Source: Paralithodes platypus (lineage: Eukaryota; Arthropoda; Malacostraca; Decapoda; Lithodidae). From it: DNA of 64,000 nt. The DNA lies in the NCBI GenBank assembly GCA_032716605.1, contig CM064512.1, positions 23,809,810 to 23,873,809 of the forward strand, read 5' to 3'. Below the pieces are notes generated by a model. The model ran no database searches, was not told the DNA's origin, and saw only the letters and a list, made by a program, of their open reading frames with translations. The first letter of the stretch is position 1. The number at the start of each line of letters is the position of its first letter. The position numbers were made by a program, and so were the translations under genes. Shown piece after piece: positions 43,156 to 54,715 of this stretch.

Positions 43156-43534
43156 TAGAAGGCAAATGTGGAAAAGCTGGGCATTCTATTGTTAAGGGTG
43201 GAAATACATGGATGAAGATACACGAACACTTAATAATAGATAATGCTTATGCATAGATTTATAATAAGAAGTTGCGCTAGTGAGCAATATGTTCTCGCTC
43301 ATATGTACGTATATTTACATACATATGTGCATATGATTATACAAATACACGTACAGTACATATATATATTATATACCTTATATTCTCAGCCGGGCTCGAA
43401 CCATTGACATCACATACACACAGACATACATATACATAAATATATGCACATTACATGCATATATGCTCTTCTCTTATCCACCTGATACTCTCAGCCGGGC
43501 TCGACCCACAAACAGTATACACAAACAGTATACG
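42501..43534. other. AT-rich and CA/TA-rich insert within the DIRS element
   Basis: It begins with a short AAT microsatellite (42503-42526). It continues with ACATAC-type low-complexity DNA, a direct repeat GGTAGGGTCAGGT (42903 and 42962) and a GT tract. Two copies of CTCAGCCGGGCTCGA, 43384-43398 and 43488-43502, read on the minus strand like a tRNA B box (GGTTCGAGCCC in the first). A tRNA-derived SINE tail is possible but not demonstrated. Confidence 0.45.
43095..43154. repeat. (GT)n microsatellite
   Basis: About 60 bp of GT dinucleotide. The His-Thr frame on the minus strand is an artefact. Confidence 0.95.
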
Positions 43535-45051
43535 CTCCTGTATTGGCAAAATTTTTCCGTCTGTGTACTCATACCTCATGTTTCCCAGTACCCTGGAAAG
43601 AAGCAAACATCCATCCAGTTCCTAAAAAAGGTGCCTCTTCAGATCCATCAAACTACAGACCAATAGCTATAACTTCCACTCTTGGTAAAGTCTTTGAAAT
43701 TATATTAAATAATCACATAATTAAGCATCTTGAGAATAATAAATTAATCAGTGATAGGCAATATGGTTTTAGACGATGTCGATCAACTGCAGACATGCTT
43801 TGCCTTCTTACGCATCAAATCAACCAAGCTACAGACCAACGTGGTGAAACACATACAATAGCACTGGATATATCAAAGGCATTTGATAGAGTCTGGCATC
43901 AATCCTTATTGTCGAAGATGTCACACTACGGCCTTGCATCATTAGTTCCACTAATTTCTTCTTATCTTCATAACAGAAAAATACGTGTAATGGTAGATGG
44001 TCTTTATTCTCAATTTCACTCAATAAATGCTGGTGTTCCCCAGGGATCAGTTTTGGCCCCAATTTTGTTCCTCATTCATATCAATGATCTCATATCTACC
44101 ACTCATAATCCAATACATTCCTACGCAGATGACTCAACACTCCACAGTTCCTTCACATTTACCAATTCTTTCACCCAACCCGATCTTACAAATTCAATAA
44201 ATAAACACTGCAATTTCTCTGAACCAGGACCTTTCTAGAATTAATGGATGGGGACAAAAGATCTAGTTTCCTTTAATGCACAGAAAACCAAGTACATTCA
44301 ATTTTCTAACCGACAGAATCTCACTGACTCACTTATATTTTTTAATGATGTAAATATTCCCACTTCCCCTAGTATTGACATTCTCGGTGTAACATTAACT
44401 ACTAACTTGAGCTGGACACATTATGTTAGAAGCATTGCTAAGAATGCCTCTAAAAAACTGGGACTCCTGTACAGAGTTCGAGAATTCTTCACTGACGAGC
44501 AGTTGGCCGTAATATATAAAAGTCATGTGCGTTCTCAGATGGATTACTGTTCACCTCTGTGGGGTGGAAGTGGAGTGGTTGCATTGAGGCAGTTGGACAA
44601 AATTCAAAATAAAGCTATTAGATTAATCAATAACCCTGCAATCACACAGGACCTTCCTACATTATCCATACGAAGAAACGTTGCATCCCTTGCATTATTC
44701 TACAGATATTTTCACAGTAATTGTTCCGAGGAACTTGCTTCAATTGTGCCGCCTCTCCACATCTTTCCCCGTAGAACTAGGGCAGCTGAGAGCGCCCATG
44801 AATTTACACTTTCTCCTCCACAATGCAGAACTTCTGCATATCAGAATTCATTTATCCCCAGAGCTACTACTCTTTGGAATTCACTTCCCTCGAATTGCTT
44901 TCCACAAACTTACAATCTACAAATGTTTAAATCCAGTTGTTACAAACATTTTATGAATGGAGGATGCCTTTAGGCACATGGACCTTTTTGTTTTATCTGT
45001 GTTTTTCCTTCCTCCGTTCATTGTCTCTTTAAAAAAAAAAAAAAAAAAAAA
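43535..45051 (+). mobile_element. LINE family J, plus-strand copy, 5'-truncated
   Basis: It contains the RT core to the 3' end and closes with a poly-A run at 45031-45051. Homology with the minus copy begins at TATTGGCAAA (43541), so this copy is truncated within RT. It lies in the insert between the DIRS RT and RNase H regions. Confidence 0.88.
43543..44973 (+). pseudogene. Family J reverse transcriptase, plus-strand copy
   Basis: RT blocks: NYRPIAITSTLGKVFE, YGFRRCRSTADMLCLL, ALDISKAFDRVWHQSL (first Asp), [12 protein letters not shown] and HSYADDSTLHSSF (catalytic YADD) near 44120. A one-base insertion near 44193 throws the frame off to a stop at about 44238. A one-base deletion near 44263 restores it, and the C-terminal region then reads intact to TTLWNSLPSNCF and the stop at 44973. 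The two opposite shifts are seen by comparison with 2416-3833. Confidence 0.87.
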
Positions 45052-45449
45052 CACTATAGACACATATATATATACATAAATAATGCATACATACATAACA
45101 TATACGCACACATACATACACATATACTGTACATACATAGATACACATATACATATATACACATATACATATATACAGTACACATAATTAAACATAAACA
45201 AACTCAAGCAAATACATACATAATTATATTCTAATACACACACGCACACACACTTATGCATACATTATTAAAGGTGGGCGCGTATATATGGTGTGACAGG
45301 CCGTTATTACACATTATTAATAATATTTACAATGGTTGGGATAGGAGTATTTTTATATCTGTCAGTTCTTGCTCTTATTGGTTGGAGTGTGTTGAAGTGA
45401 CGAGCTGCACGAGCTGTCGGTCTGGGCGAGGAGAGAAACATTGCACTCA
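45052..45449. other. ATAC-rich low-complexity DNA and unassigned sequence
   Basis: 45052-45250 is ACATATATAC-type low-complexity DNA after the poly-A of family J. 45290-45449 has no recognised content. The DIRS reading resumes at about 45450. Confidence 0.5.
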
Positions 45450-46260
45450 ATAATGACGTGGGCCTCTCCCCCACCTACGGTATGGGTAGACACAGATGCT
45501 TCAGGGACAATAGACTGGGGTTATCAGTCGAGCCTAGGCCATCAGGGTCAGGGTCTTTGATCCCAAACCATTATTTTCATATCAACGAGCAAGAGCTCTT
45601 AGTCCCTTTATTTTCCTTCAAACTCAAGGCTCCTCCTTGCGGGAAAAATCGGTAGCGTTTTGAATGGACAATTTGAATGCGGTGTCCTGCATTCAAAAGC
45701 AAGGGTCAACGAGGTCTCGGAACTTGCTAGAGTTGTCAGAATAGATTTTTGTTCTGGCCGAAGAGCTGAACATTAATCTCCATGCATCATACCTCCCAGG
45801 CGTAGTGAACATCTGGGCAGACTCTGTGTCCCGGCGACAGAGCACCAAAGTAGAATGGGCAATCAAGCAAAACATCTTCAACCAGATGATTGCAGAGCCA
45901 TACCATCCACAAATGGATCTATTCGCATCCGAGGAGAACCACAGGCTTCCTCTCTACCTAACCCGCCAGAAAATGACTTCAGCGGGGGGTCTAGACGCAT
46001 TGTTGGAGGACTGGAACAAGTGGAATTCCATCTATCTTTTTATGCCTCCAGACACTTCACCTATGTGTCAGGTAGTTCACAAACTATTGGGTTACCGGGG
46101 CTTAGTCTCGATGATCGCGCCTCTGTGGGCGGCTCAGGTGTGGTACCACCAGTTGAAAATGTGGTGCGAGAACCCGGTGTCACTCCCGATCTCATACTTC
46201 CGCTTGGATACAATTGGCAACCTAAAGACCTCGCTGACTTTTGCCTTTTAGACATTCAGA
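45450..46260 (+). pseudogene. DIRS RNase H and following region, degraded
   Basis: In one frame at about 45478 the sequence reads VWVDTDASGT, the RNase H first catalytic Asp motif in DIRS and related elements. In frame 45805-46251 it reads NIWADSVSRRQSTKVEWAI, then YHPQMDLFASEENHRLPLYL. This latter wording is the standard region between RNase H and the recombinase in DIRS elements. A stop near 45600 and frame changes break it. Confidence 0.8.
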
Positions 46261-47200
46261 ATGCCAAATGGTTAACTCCGTATGGAGAGAGCGTTACTAA
46301 TAAATACCTTAATCAGTATGCTATGTCTACCAGGAGACAATATCAATCGCATTGGAAGTCTTTCACAACCTGGATAGTAGAAACGGCGCAAACTGATGCA
46401 TCAGTAGCTTTGGACTATTTGTTTGAACAAAAACGCCTTTCTGTAGTTACGCTGCAGAATCATTTGTTTGCTATTAGACCTCCCTTCTTTGACCTAATGG
46501 CTATCTATACTGTAGGCGGAGGAGAAAAGTTTCATGAGGGCATGTTTCTAGCTTCGCCCACCAGTCCGTCAGCTCATGCTCATGTTTTATCTTTGGTTCA
46601 TTCGCGCAAGTATAATCATGCGCTGGATTTTGACTCACTTTTAAAGAAGGCTGTGTTCCTTATGGCTTTGGCCACAGGTATCAGGGTGTCTGAGCTGGCG
46701 GCGATGAGCAACGAACCTAATTGCCTCAGGTTTGGGAGATCAATGAGAATGTTCAAATTGCTCTATCTCTCACGTTTGTTGCCAAGAACGAACATAGTGA
46801 TCATGTTTTTTCTGAGTTTACAGTCCTGGCGCTTAAACGCGGGAATACACAGCATGGCTTATGCCCTGATCAGGCTTTATTAAAGTTTATGAGAGTTTCC
46901 CAGCCCCAACAGCAGGGAGCCTTATGGGTCAGTAGTACAGATATTCGCGTCACAAGAAGAAAATTAGCTTCTTTACTCGTAGATGTAATCGTGAAAGTAA
47001 TCCTGGTGTAGTGGGAAGGGTCCACGACATCAGAAAATGGGCAGTCTCTTTGCGCTTTTTGCATAAATATTCAATTGATGACATAGCAAACACTAAGTTG
47101 TGGGCTTCCAATCATACTTTCATGACGCGATACCTATCGGTGGGTTTGGATAACCCAAAATTTACATGTGTGGCCCTGCACCAGCGGGTCTACTTGGTCT
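46230..47200 (+). pseudogene. DIRS tyrosine recombinase, broken by frameshifts
   Basis: The N-terminal helical part is in frame at 46260-46640 (NKYLNQYAMSTRRQYQSHWK). Box I: LATGIRVSELAAM (catalytic Arg) near 46675. After a frame change comes a middle part with ALWVSSTDIRVTRRKLASLL near 46915. In a third frame follow GRVHDIRKWAVS (His-x-x-Arg) near 47020 and FMTRYLSVGL (nucleophile Tyr) near 47130. All catalytic R-H-R-Y residues are visible but lie in three frames. This enzyme would integrate circular cDNA without target duplication. Confidence 0.87.
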
Positions 47201-47931
47201 GTGTGCTACTAAAGTTAAGTTTAGTCTTAATGGTAAAAAGGAGGGGAGGGGGGGGGGGGCCCCCCGCTGGAGAGCTCGAGACCCTTAGACCCTCCGCCGG
47301 ACTATGTGATAAGTTCACGAGCTGTGATTCTTGATAAGTCGAGCTGGTTATACAGCTCAAAATGTTATTTTTGTAAGATATCTTGAATAGTTGCAACTAT
47401 AGGATATTAAGGTAAAAATTTACAAAACATATAGTATGTACAAATTAATTTTAAAGACATAACATATTATTAAATGATTTATTTGTGCCTTTACAGTGTT
47501 GGACAAGAATAAAAGTATTTTTCTTGTAAAACAAAAGTTATTGAATCTCAATGTGATATTCTTTACATATGTACCTGTATGGTTACTTATAGGCAGATCT
47601 TCTTCAAAGTAACGCACTGCTTTTCTTTCCATTTTTCTATATTATTGTATGCAAACAATAAAGACTTAAGATTGTTACAAGGTTCTTTTTCTCTACCTGT
47701 GGTAGTTTGTTAGTGGTTTAGATATTGTCACAAATGTCCCCCTCCAGACTTGAGATATCAGGCATATCGTCAATGATGGAGGGGCCACTAATAAATTATT
47801 GGTTTGAGTCCCGGAGGGAAGAATGAAAACCTATTATTTAGTAATGGCCCCGAAATCATTGACGATGTAGGGCCCTCCCTTCCATCCCCTTCCCATTCGT
47901 TGATGTCTTGAGTTTAATCTTGATATATCAT
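47201..47931. other. DIRS 3' region with internal inverted (complementary) block
   Basis: 47762-47792 (CATATCGTCAATGATGGAGG) and 47839-47868 (inverse, CCCCGAAATCATTGACGATG) form a hairpin. The former block also occurs inverted outside the left terminal repeat at 34368-34397. DIRS elements carry an internal complementary region matching their termini, and this is the expected place for it. A G-run with C-run lies at 47246-47267. Confidence 0.55.
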
Positions 47932-48119
47932 TGAAGAAGGACTGGCGTCGCTGGGCTCAGCGTCTGGGTAGAATCTTCAAAAGACATCCACGAGTTGGAA
48001 AGCCTTAATATAACAATTATTAAGTTAATTATTCTTTTTTTCTTTTTTACGAAGTTTTTTCGTAGTGAGTACCCAATCATAAAGACGATTCCATAAGATA
48101 ATTAGCGTTACACTTATAA
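47932..48119 (+). repeat. Right inverted terminal repeat of the DIRS element
   Basis: It begins GAAGAAGGACTGGCGTCGCTG and ends TTAGCGTTACACTTAT, the inverse of the left repeat at 34471-36885 with a few differences. It abuts the 3' end of a CR1-like element. Confidence 0.88.
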
Positions 48120-49260
48120 GAGAACATAAGAGAATGGGAGTCTGCAAAAAGCCGATCGGCCCACACAAGGCAGATCCCTGTCACACCCAACCCCAATTGC
48201 AAGGCCCTATTATAGGCCCAACTCACTAATACCTTGAGTACTGACCCCACCTAAACAGTCAGAGATTAACACAAGATTACGGGGGTCTGCTGGGTGCTGA
48301 TTGGCCCACACCCGGCAGATCCCCCTCACACCCAACCCATCTCGTCCATATACCTATCTAATGTTATCTTATTAAAGCTCCCTATCATTCTTGATCCCAC
48401 TATATCACTTGGTAGCCTATTCCACCCATCTACAACTCAGTTACCAAACCAATATTTGCCTATATCTTTTCTGAAACTAACTTTATCTAATTTGAAACCA
48501 TTTGTTCGAGTTCTTTCGCTATCACTGAGCTTCAGTACATGTTTCATGTCTCCTTTATTTATCCCACTAACCCACTTGAACACTTCTATCATATCCCCTC
48601 TAACTCTGCGTCTTTCTAAGGAATGTAAGCCTAATTTGTTCAACCTTTCTTCATATGGTAGATTTCTAATATTATGAATAATTGTTGTCATTCTTCGCTG
48701 TACTCTCCAACGAATCTATGTCCATTCTGTAATAAGGACACCAAAATTGGACAGCATAATTCATATGAGGTCTCACTAATGACAAGTAAGGTTTCAAGAT
48801 AACATCGGCAGTTCTGTTACTCACACTCCTTGAGATGAACCCTAGAATCCTGTTTGCCTTGTTACGAACGCTTATACACTGTTTTCTAGGCTTCAAATCG
48901 TTGCAAACAAACATACCCAAATCTTTCTCGCAGTCTGAGTTTTCTAATTCCGTATTAGCTAGTTTATATTTTACATTACTATTCGTCTTCCCTATCTGTA
49001 ATACCTTGCATTTGTCAATGTTAAAATTCATCTGCCAATTTACTGACCATTCGTGTAAGGTATCTAGTTTCCTTTGGAGGCACTTTATGTCGCTATCTGA
49101 ATCTATTGTTCTCCCTATTTTGGTATCGTCTGCGAATTTACTTATCCTATTAGTTATACCTAAATAAGGTAATTTATGTATATAATAAACAACAGAGGAC
49201 CCAATACAGATACCTGGCGGACACCACTCTTGACTGATCCCCACTCTGACTTATATTCCC
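48119..49260 (-). pseudogene. Second CR1-like LINE fragment, RT 3' part
   Basis: Minus frame 48672-49244 reads KFADDTKIGRTI (catalytic FADD) near 49135, WQMNFNIDKCKVLQIGKTNS near 49030, KDLGMFVCNDLKPRKQC and VQFWCPYYRMDIDSLE. Frame 48437-48691 continues with IRNLPYEERLNKLGLHSLER. It differs clearly from the CR1 at 4443-9094, so it is another subfamily. The 3' end near 48119-48140 is CATTCTCTTATGTTCTCTTA, short tandem units as in CR1 tails. It is 5'-truncated in RT motif 4 (about 49260). Confidence 0.85.
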
Positions 49261-49862
49261 ACAGTTCTTAACAGGCAGTCCTACGCGCGGTTAACGACTT
49301 TACATTGGTGCCACATGTATAATTCTTTACAACGAAAATATATTATTTGTTTTTCTTTCTTTTTTACATATTATAAGAATATTTCCAAAGCATTTCAATG
49401 TTTTTACTTTAAGATATTTATAGTAATCCAGTGTCGCCCATTTCTAAAAAAACAAAAAACAATCATGCTTACCTATTTAATAATCCCAAAAAGTAAAACA
49501 ATAACCGGAGTGACTATGTCCTAAGCCTGTGTCGGCATGACATCCTTTTCAGGGTTGGTTTACAATTTTGGCTCTCACAAGACATAGGAAGTTAAGCTTA
49601 GTATCTATATAAATACGGTGACATATCATTATGTCTTATTCACCGGTCACCTCTTATCTCAATGAACTAAAGATATATATTAAATAACTAAAACTAGTAA
49701 TAATATATTCAAATAAGTAAAAACAATTAAACTCTCATAACCTTCGGCATTACGTCGCAGGATTTTTTTTTAACCCTTTCATTACGGGACCCGTTCAGGA
49801 GCACCATGTCAAAATACTGCAATTTAAAGCCCATTAATGCCTGTGGAGACAAGTACAAGTGA
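49261..49862. other. Unassigned AT-rich stretch with an orphan TTAACCC end
   Basis: No gene. At 49770-49795 the sequence TTTAACCCTTTCATTACGGG resembles a piggyBac-like terminus, but no partner end is recognised on either side of retrotransposon B. The segment ends at GTGA, the target site of B. Confidence 0.45.
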
Positions 49863-51655
49863 TGTTACGACCGGCACAACAAAATAAACAAGGGCACTTA
49901 ATATTGGACTATAAGATAGGCTAGATCTGCAACAACGGTACGCTAATTCCAAACCCTCGAACTATTAAGCCGGTGAACAAAACACTTAAACCCTCCAGAG
50001 TTAATCTACTGGATAACGGGGTATCAATTAACTGGGTTAAGTGTACTTCTACAAAGGCTTTCCGGTGACGGCAAAGCCTACTCACAACAAGAGTAATTAC
50101 GTTAATAAAAAGCTCTCAAGTAATAACAATGCTTAAATAAACTATGACAAGATTTAATAAAAGGTTATATGGTTACGTTATCTTTCGTGTGAGTCTGAAC
50201 TCAACACTAAACTCTTCAATGCTCTATGAAAACACTTGAAGTCTAGTCCTACAGCAAACAGATATGGAATCTTCTGAAGAACGTCTGATGCTCTAAGATG
50301 CTCGTCGAATATAGAACAGGAATAATGCAGGGGCAGGACACCAAAGTGTGTATCCTAGATACACCAAAAAGTGGGATACATATATATGAAACAAGAGAGT
50401 GCAACAACTCTGTGACAGCACTAATAACAGTAACTCAAAAACAGTACTTCCTTAGCCAAAGTAACAGCCATACTGGGTTGTGCACTATGCATCAACCTAG
50501 GCTAAAACAATACGTGAATAATTGCTAAAGCATACGCAGTTAAAGTTAATAAACAAAATGCTGTATTTCTTACTAATAAAGTCTAGCAGCGGCATAAAGG
50601 TACAGGGAGCCTAGGCAGAGCTCAAACATGGTCGCAGCCTACTGTCTCCCCTGAACAGATTTCCCTTATCTTACGTTAAGTGACTAGGAGGCTTTCTTAC
50701 TAAGTCCAGATCTCAAGTATCTGGTCTTACCCTGGCGCTCCTCAAAGGTCAACAAAATGAGTTAGCAAGCATACAAGCAAGAGTAGGCAAAAGCCCTTCG
50801 CTTGTATACCGCTAGGCTCGCAAAGGAAAATATGTACAAGGGTGTACTACAGGCTACCTAGGTCCGTCGAAGTCGTACAGGCTCTGACTTGCAATATACA
50901 TAACACAGACAACAACCAAAGATGCCCTCCACTGTCTAGCATTAAATAGTAATAAAGAACAACCAAATAATTAGAAGCACCCAACAATATGAATCCATGT
51001 GACTATGATTCTAATAACCTCTAAAGCTAGTGCAAAACAAATATGTGAGAACAGGCGCTGGTAATACGACTGGCAGACTATGGAAGTCGTATGCGAGAAC
51101 CAGAAGGGATGGGTAATTGAATAAAGATAAGAAGTATTGGAAAGAAGAAGTTCAGAGAGAGAAACAGTAGTAAAGGGGGTTAGATGTGAGACAGAATGCG
51201 AGGGACATGTAGGACCGAGCGCGCAATGCCATGCTCTGCGGGAGTCAGGAGGGAAGGAGCCCGACCACTGGGCTAGGAGGGCGGCGACCAACCACAGACC
51301 ACTACGTCACATGAGAAGCTGACGTCATATACCACGCCAGGCCCGCCGTCCAATAGCAAGTGGGCGGGCCCACCGAGCGAGGAATGCACACGTACATACG
51401 CACACACACTGCCTCTTCGCTCTCCCCTCCGACTCTCTTTCTCTCTCTCACGCGCTGCATGTTATAATCACTACTATGGATATAAAATACTTCTAAGTGA
51501 CACAGACAAGAATAAAGGCAAACACTGATCTGTCTGTGACAACATGAATACTAAGAAAGAAAGAACATCGTTCTACGATTATTATAGCCCATTTCACTGC
51601 CGTGGCGAGTGCTAGTGAGTCACGAGTACATTCTGGCAAGCTGGCCAGCGTAACA
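49863..51655 (-). repeat. 3' LTR of retrotransposon B (1793 bp)
   Basis: On the minus strand it starts TGTTACGCTGGCCAGC and ends CGGTCGTAACA. A GGGCGGGG purine tract precedes it at 51656-51666. It matches the 5' LTR nearly throughout, with scattered single-base differences. Confidence 0.94.
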
Positions 51656-52010
51656 CCCCGCCCAAGATGTGGGACGTTTTAACCTCAGGTAAACGCCACA
51701 TCTGACCAGACAGAATGCCCACAAACCCCGCATCACCCACCTACTCCCCAAGTTGTGAAAAACAAGGCACAATCACAAACATAAAAACACTTCATATAAA
51801 AAAAAATCTACAAAACACTTCCTCAAAAATAATAGTATCACTTAACAATGTTACGCTCAATGAGCCAGCTTCACCAAGAGCCTACTAAGAACAAAAACTC
51901 AGAATGTCTTAGATTCTTGCTGTAACATACTGCACTTATATACTATCAAAAGAAAGATTTTTTATGTGAGGTTTTTGTATTATTTTAATAGTGTTTTTGG
52001 CGGCTTTGCA
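51656..52010 (-). other. 3' untranslated region of retrotransposon B
   Basis: About 350 bp between the end of the coding remnant and the 3' LTR. It is AT-rich and homologous in position to 18931-19304 in element A. Nothing coding is seen. Confidence 0.7.
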
Positions 52011-52649
52011 CTACAGGGGCAAGCCTAATTTTTCTCCACTCAAACCAACACTGACTGAACGGCGAGGGTTCTCCTTAAAACATACCCTCCCGTGACAAAC
52101 AATCAGCCAGAACATTATCAGTGCCCTTAACATGCCACACATCCAACTTGTGTTCCGGCAGCAAAACAACACCTGACACTGATAAACTGCCCAGGCACTT
52201 CTCTTCGCTCTCGCCGGCAACAGGACCTGCCAATCACCTTTCACTATTTCCACCTTAGTGATAAACGAGGCAGCCCCGATGCGGCCTATGGGGTCGTCAA
52301 CTCTGGGTAATGTATAGGCGTCTGTCAGGGATGATACACCAACACTCTTGCAATCAACACAAACACGGATCTTGCCACTCAACTCCGGTTTAAAAGTCAC
52401 TGGCAACGACCACTCACGATATCCCTTATCCCTCAGACCCTTCTCCAACATGTAGTCCAGCTCTGCTTTTACAACAGGCTGTCGAGCAGGATTTATACGG
52501 TAGGGAGCCAATTTGAGCTTTGCACTGTCTCCAGCCTCTATGTCGGGTGCCACCCCGGACATCAGGCCTGGAGAATCAACAAACATGCGGACGTACTGCC
52601 ACAGCCTAGTAAACAACTTCTCTTGGCGCTTAGGAACAAGAGGTTGCAA
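52011..52649 (-). pseudogene. RT start joined to RNase H end, retrotransposon B
   Basis: The frame reads LAPYRINPARQPVVKAELDY, SLPVTFKPELSGKIRVCVDC, YTLPRVDDPIGRIGAASFIT and VKGDWQVLLPARAKRSAW, the first third of a Gypsy RT. It then passes to YQCQVLFC, and in a shifted frame KLDVWHVKG and DCLSRE, the end of RNase H. The catalytic YLDD and the RNase H active site are absent. The junction is the same as in element A (near 18790-18815). It cannot make RT. Confidence 0.83.
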
Positions 52650-52670
52650 CTTATCTCGAAGAACAACATG

Positions 52671-54671
52671 CTAATTGCCCTCCCACAACCCAGCCGGGAC
52701 CGCAGTCTCTAAACTATAGTCTCCCTCCTTCTCCACCTCTGTCCCTAAAACAGCCAGGTCATGAGAGGGACAATCTGTACCACCTGTGCAGTCACTCCCA
52801 TAGTTCATAAGTGCTAAGGCTTCCCCGCCGATACCGTACATGCGCACCCCCGCATTCCTTGCGGCTACACCTGCCTGCATAGCATCACCACCTTCAGCGC
52901 CACGGCCAGATACAGTCGGTATATGGTAGGGCTGATGTATTTTAATAGGGCAGCAGTGGGAGGCTATGCGACGGTCGGGCGTATCTATTCCATAGTTAAC
53001 CTCACCAATCTGCTTAATATCCTGATACTGACCACCACCCTTAGCAGCCATGGGTCGACCCTGAACTGACAACCATGCCAAAGCCTCGTCGCCCACCTTG
53101 AACAACATAGACAACGAGGCCAACGTTTTACTCACACCCAAGTGACCTGCCAGCGGAACATCGTGCACCGCATGAGTTGTGAAGCCTGGGTGCTCGGCAA
53201 AAACAGTGGGGTATAAACAGAACAGGTGTTGGATCGCTGCACGCTGTTGCTCAGGCAGGTGCTCAAGCGCTTCCACAGCCACCTGACTCGTGTTCTCCGC
53301 CCACTGATCCGCCGAGACATGCCAATCCCAACTTTCCTCCACCTGTGCCTCACTGCCCCCCTCTCCTTCTCCACCTTGGCCGCTGCAGACCAACACAGGG
53401 ACAGTAGGCTGCTCAGGTGGGCGCCTCACAAACTCCTTCAACAGGTTCACATGACATGCTTCCCCGTCCTCATCGAGTTCAATAGCCCCGTTCCCACAAC
53501 TCTCAAGACTAGGATCTTCTAGTTGCATCCGTCGGATATCAGAGGGTACCAACCTGTCCAAGTGCTCCTGGAGCAACTTGTGTCCACCCCCGATACTGGG
53601 TTGCTCAAGCCTAGTCTGTTTTACCTGGGAACATTCCTGTCGCGGAATGCTATCACGCCCTACCATGTCACTAGGGGGGACAGGGTCTGGGGCCACTCCG
53701 GACCTCAAAAGTGGTGCAAGTACCGAGTCACCAAGGAGTGTCGTTGGGTCCAAACTCTTAACCCGACCACCAGCCTTGACCTTCTCCTTCCGACCCTTCC
53801 TCCGCTGGTCTGAAACCTGGGTACTAGGCTGTGACACCTGAGCGGACTGAGATCTGGTGACAGCACACGCCATCTGCTGCATCTGGCACCTCTCCAGCCA
53901 CTCTTGCCCCTCCCTACTCGTGTCGGCGTCCCTCTCGGCAACGACTAAGGGTGGAACCTCGGAAGTAGGCACCGCAAAGTCGTTACCGAGAAGGAGGTCG
54001 ACCCCCTCAACTGGCAATTTCTCTACAATCCCCACATCCAACTCCCGTGTCACACCATCCACCACAAGCTCCACTCTCACCAGCGGGTAAGACCGCACAG
54101 CATTGATGCCTTGAACCACTACAACCTGAGCTGCGTTAATAGGCTTACCAGTGAAGTTCTTAAGTAACGTCTGGGAGGCATCCGTATCACGCAACAACTC
54201 AAGCCTATGTTCCACACCAGCCCACCTCACAGTGCCATGTCCCCTATGACCACAAAAAGCATCTCGGACGGGTAGCGAGCCCTCCTCATGCTTCTTCACC
54301 GACTGTGACTTCGCAACCGACGATTTACCCTGGGCAAACGCGGAATACCTCAAAGACACCCCGATGTTGCTCTCTAGAGACACCACCGCTATAGACTGAG
54401 TGCTCGGACAAGAGCGCGCAATATGCCCCTTCTGATGGCACTTAAAACACTCCACCTCACTCCTTGACTTCCCCTGGGGTGGGGAAGGGCCCTGGCCTTT
54501 CTTTAACGAGAAGGATTTCGACTTGTGTTCAAAATTGGCAACAGTGCTCTTAGTAGGATAATTTGTTGTATCATTAGTTCGGCGGGGTGGGGTGGTACGC
54601 CCCTTGTTACCTGCCTCAGCTCTCTGGGCAGACCCGCACCCACGAATTAACGACAACCTGAGGTCAGCCAA
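52671..54671 (-). pseudogene. Gag C-terminus, protease and integrase remnants of retrotransposon B
   Basis: 666 codons open. Zinc knuckle CFKCHQKGHIARSC near residue 75; protease region LELLRDTDASQTL near 170, where the catalytic Asp-Thr-Gly reads Asp-Thr-Asp; VDLLLGNDFAVP near 240; CHVNLLKEFVRRPPEQ near 418; linker YPTVFAEHPGFTTHAVHDV near 492. Then GHLGVSKTLASL (HHCC remnant) joined to FKVGDEALAWLSVQGRP and IGEVNYGIDTPDRR (GPY/F-like integrase C-terminus). Gag and protease are in one frame here, unlike in element A. Upstream Gag is separated by a family K insertion. No integrase core is present. Confidence 0.78.
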
Positions 54672-54715
54672 CTCAGCTGTCTCCTGCAGAGTTTTTGGTT
54701 GCTTTTCTTTCAGGT

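Larger units (their letters stand above)
34471..48119 (+). mobile_element. DIRS-like retrotransposon (tyrosine recombinase type), interrupted
   Basis: The order is left inverted repeat, Gag-like frames (38047-40943), RT (41104-42500), RNase H (45450 on), tyrosine recombinase (46230-47200), an internal inverted region and the right inverted repeat (47932-48119). That order, with inverted termini in place of LTRs and no DDE integrase, defines DIRS elements. Removing the RTE element L (34548-36756), a MITE (41818-42304) and the J-containing insert (42503-45449) leaves about 8 kb. All frames are broken. Confidence 0.87.

Noticed and set aside
43384..43398. A complete tRNA gene
   Set aside because: Only a B-box-like block is present; no cloverleaf can be drawn around it.
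46230..47200. A phage- or plasmid-type integrase
   Set aside because: It lies after a DIRS RT and between inverted terminal repeats; the context is a eukaryotic retrotransposon.
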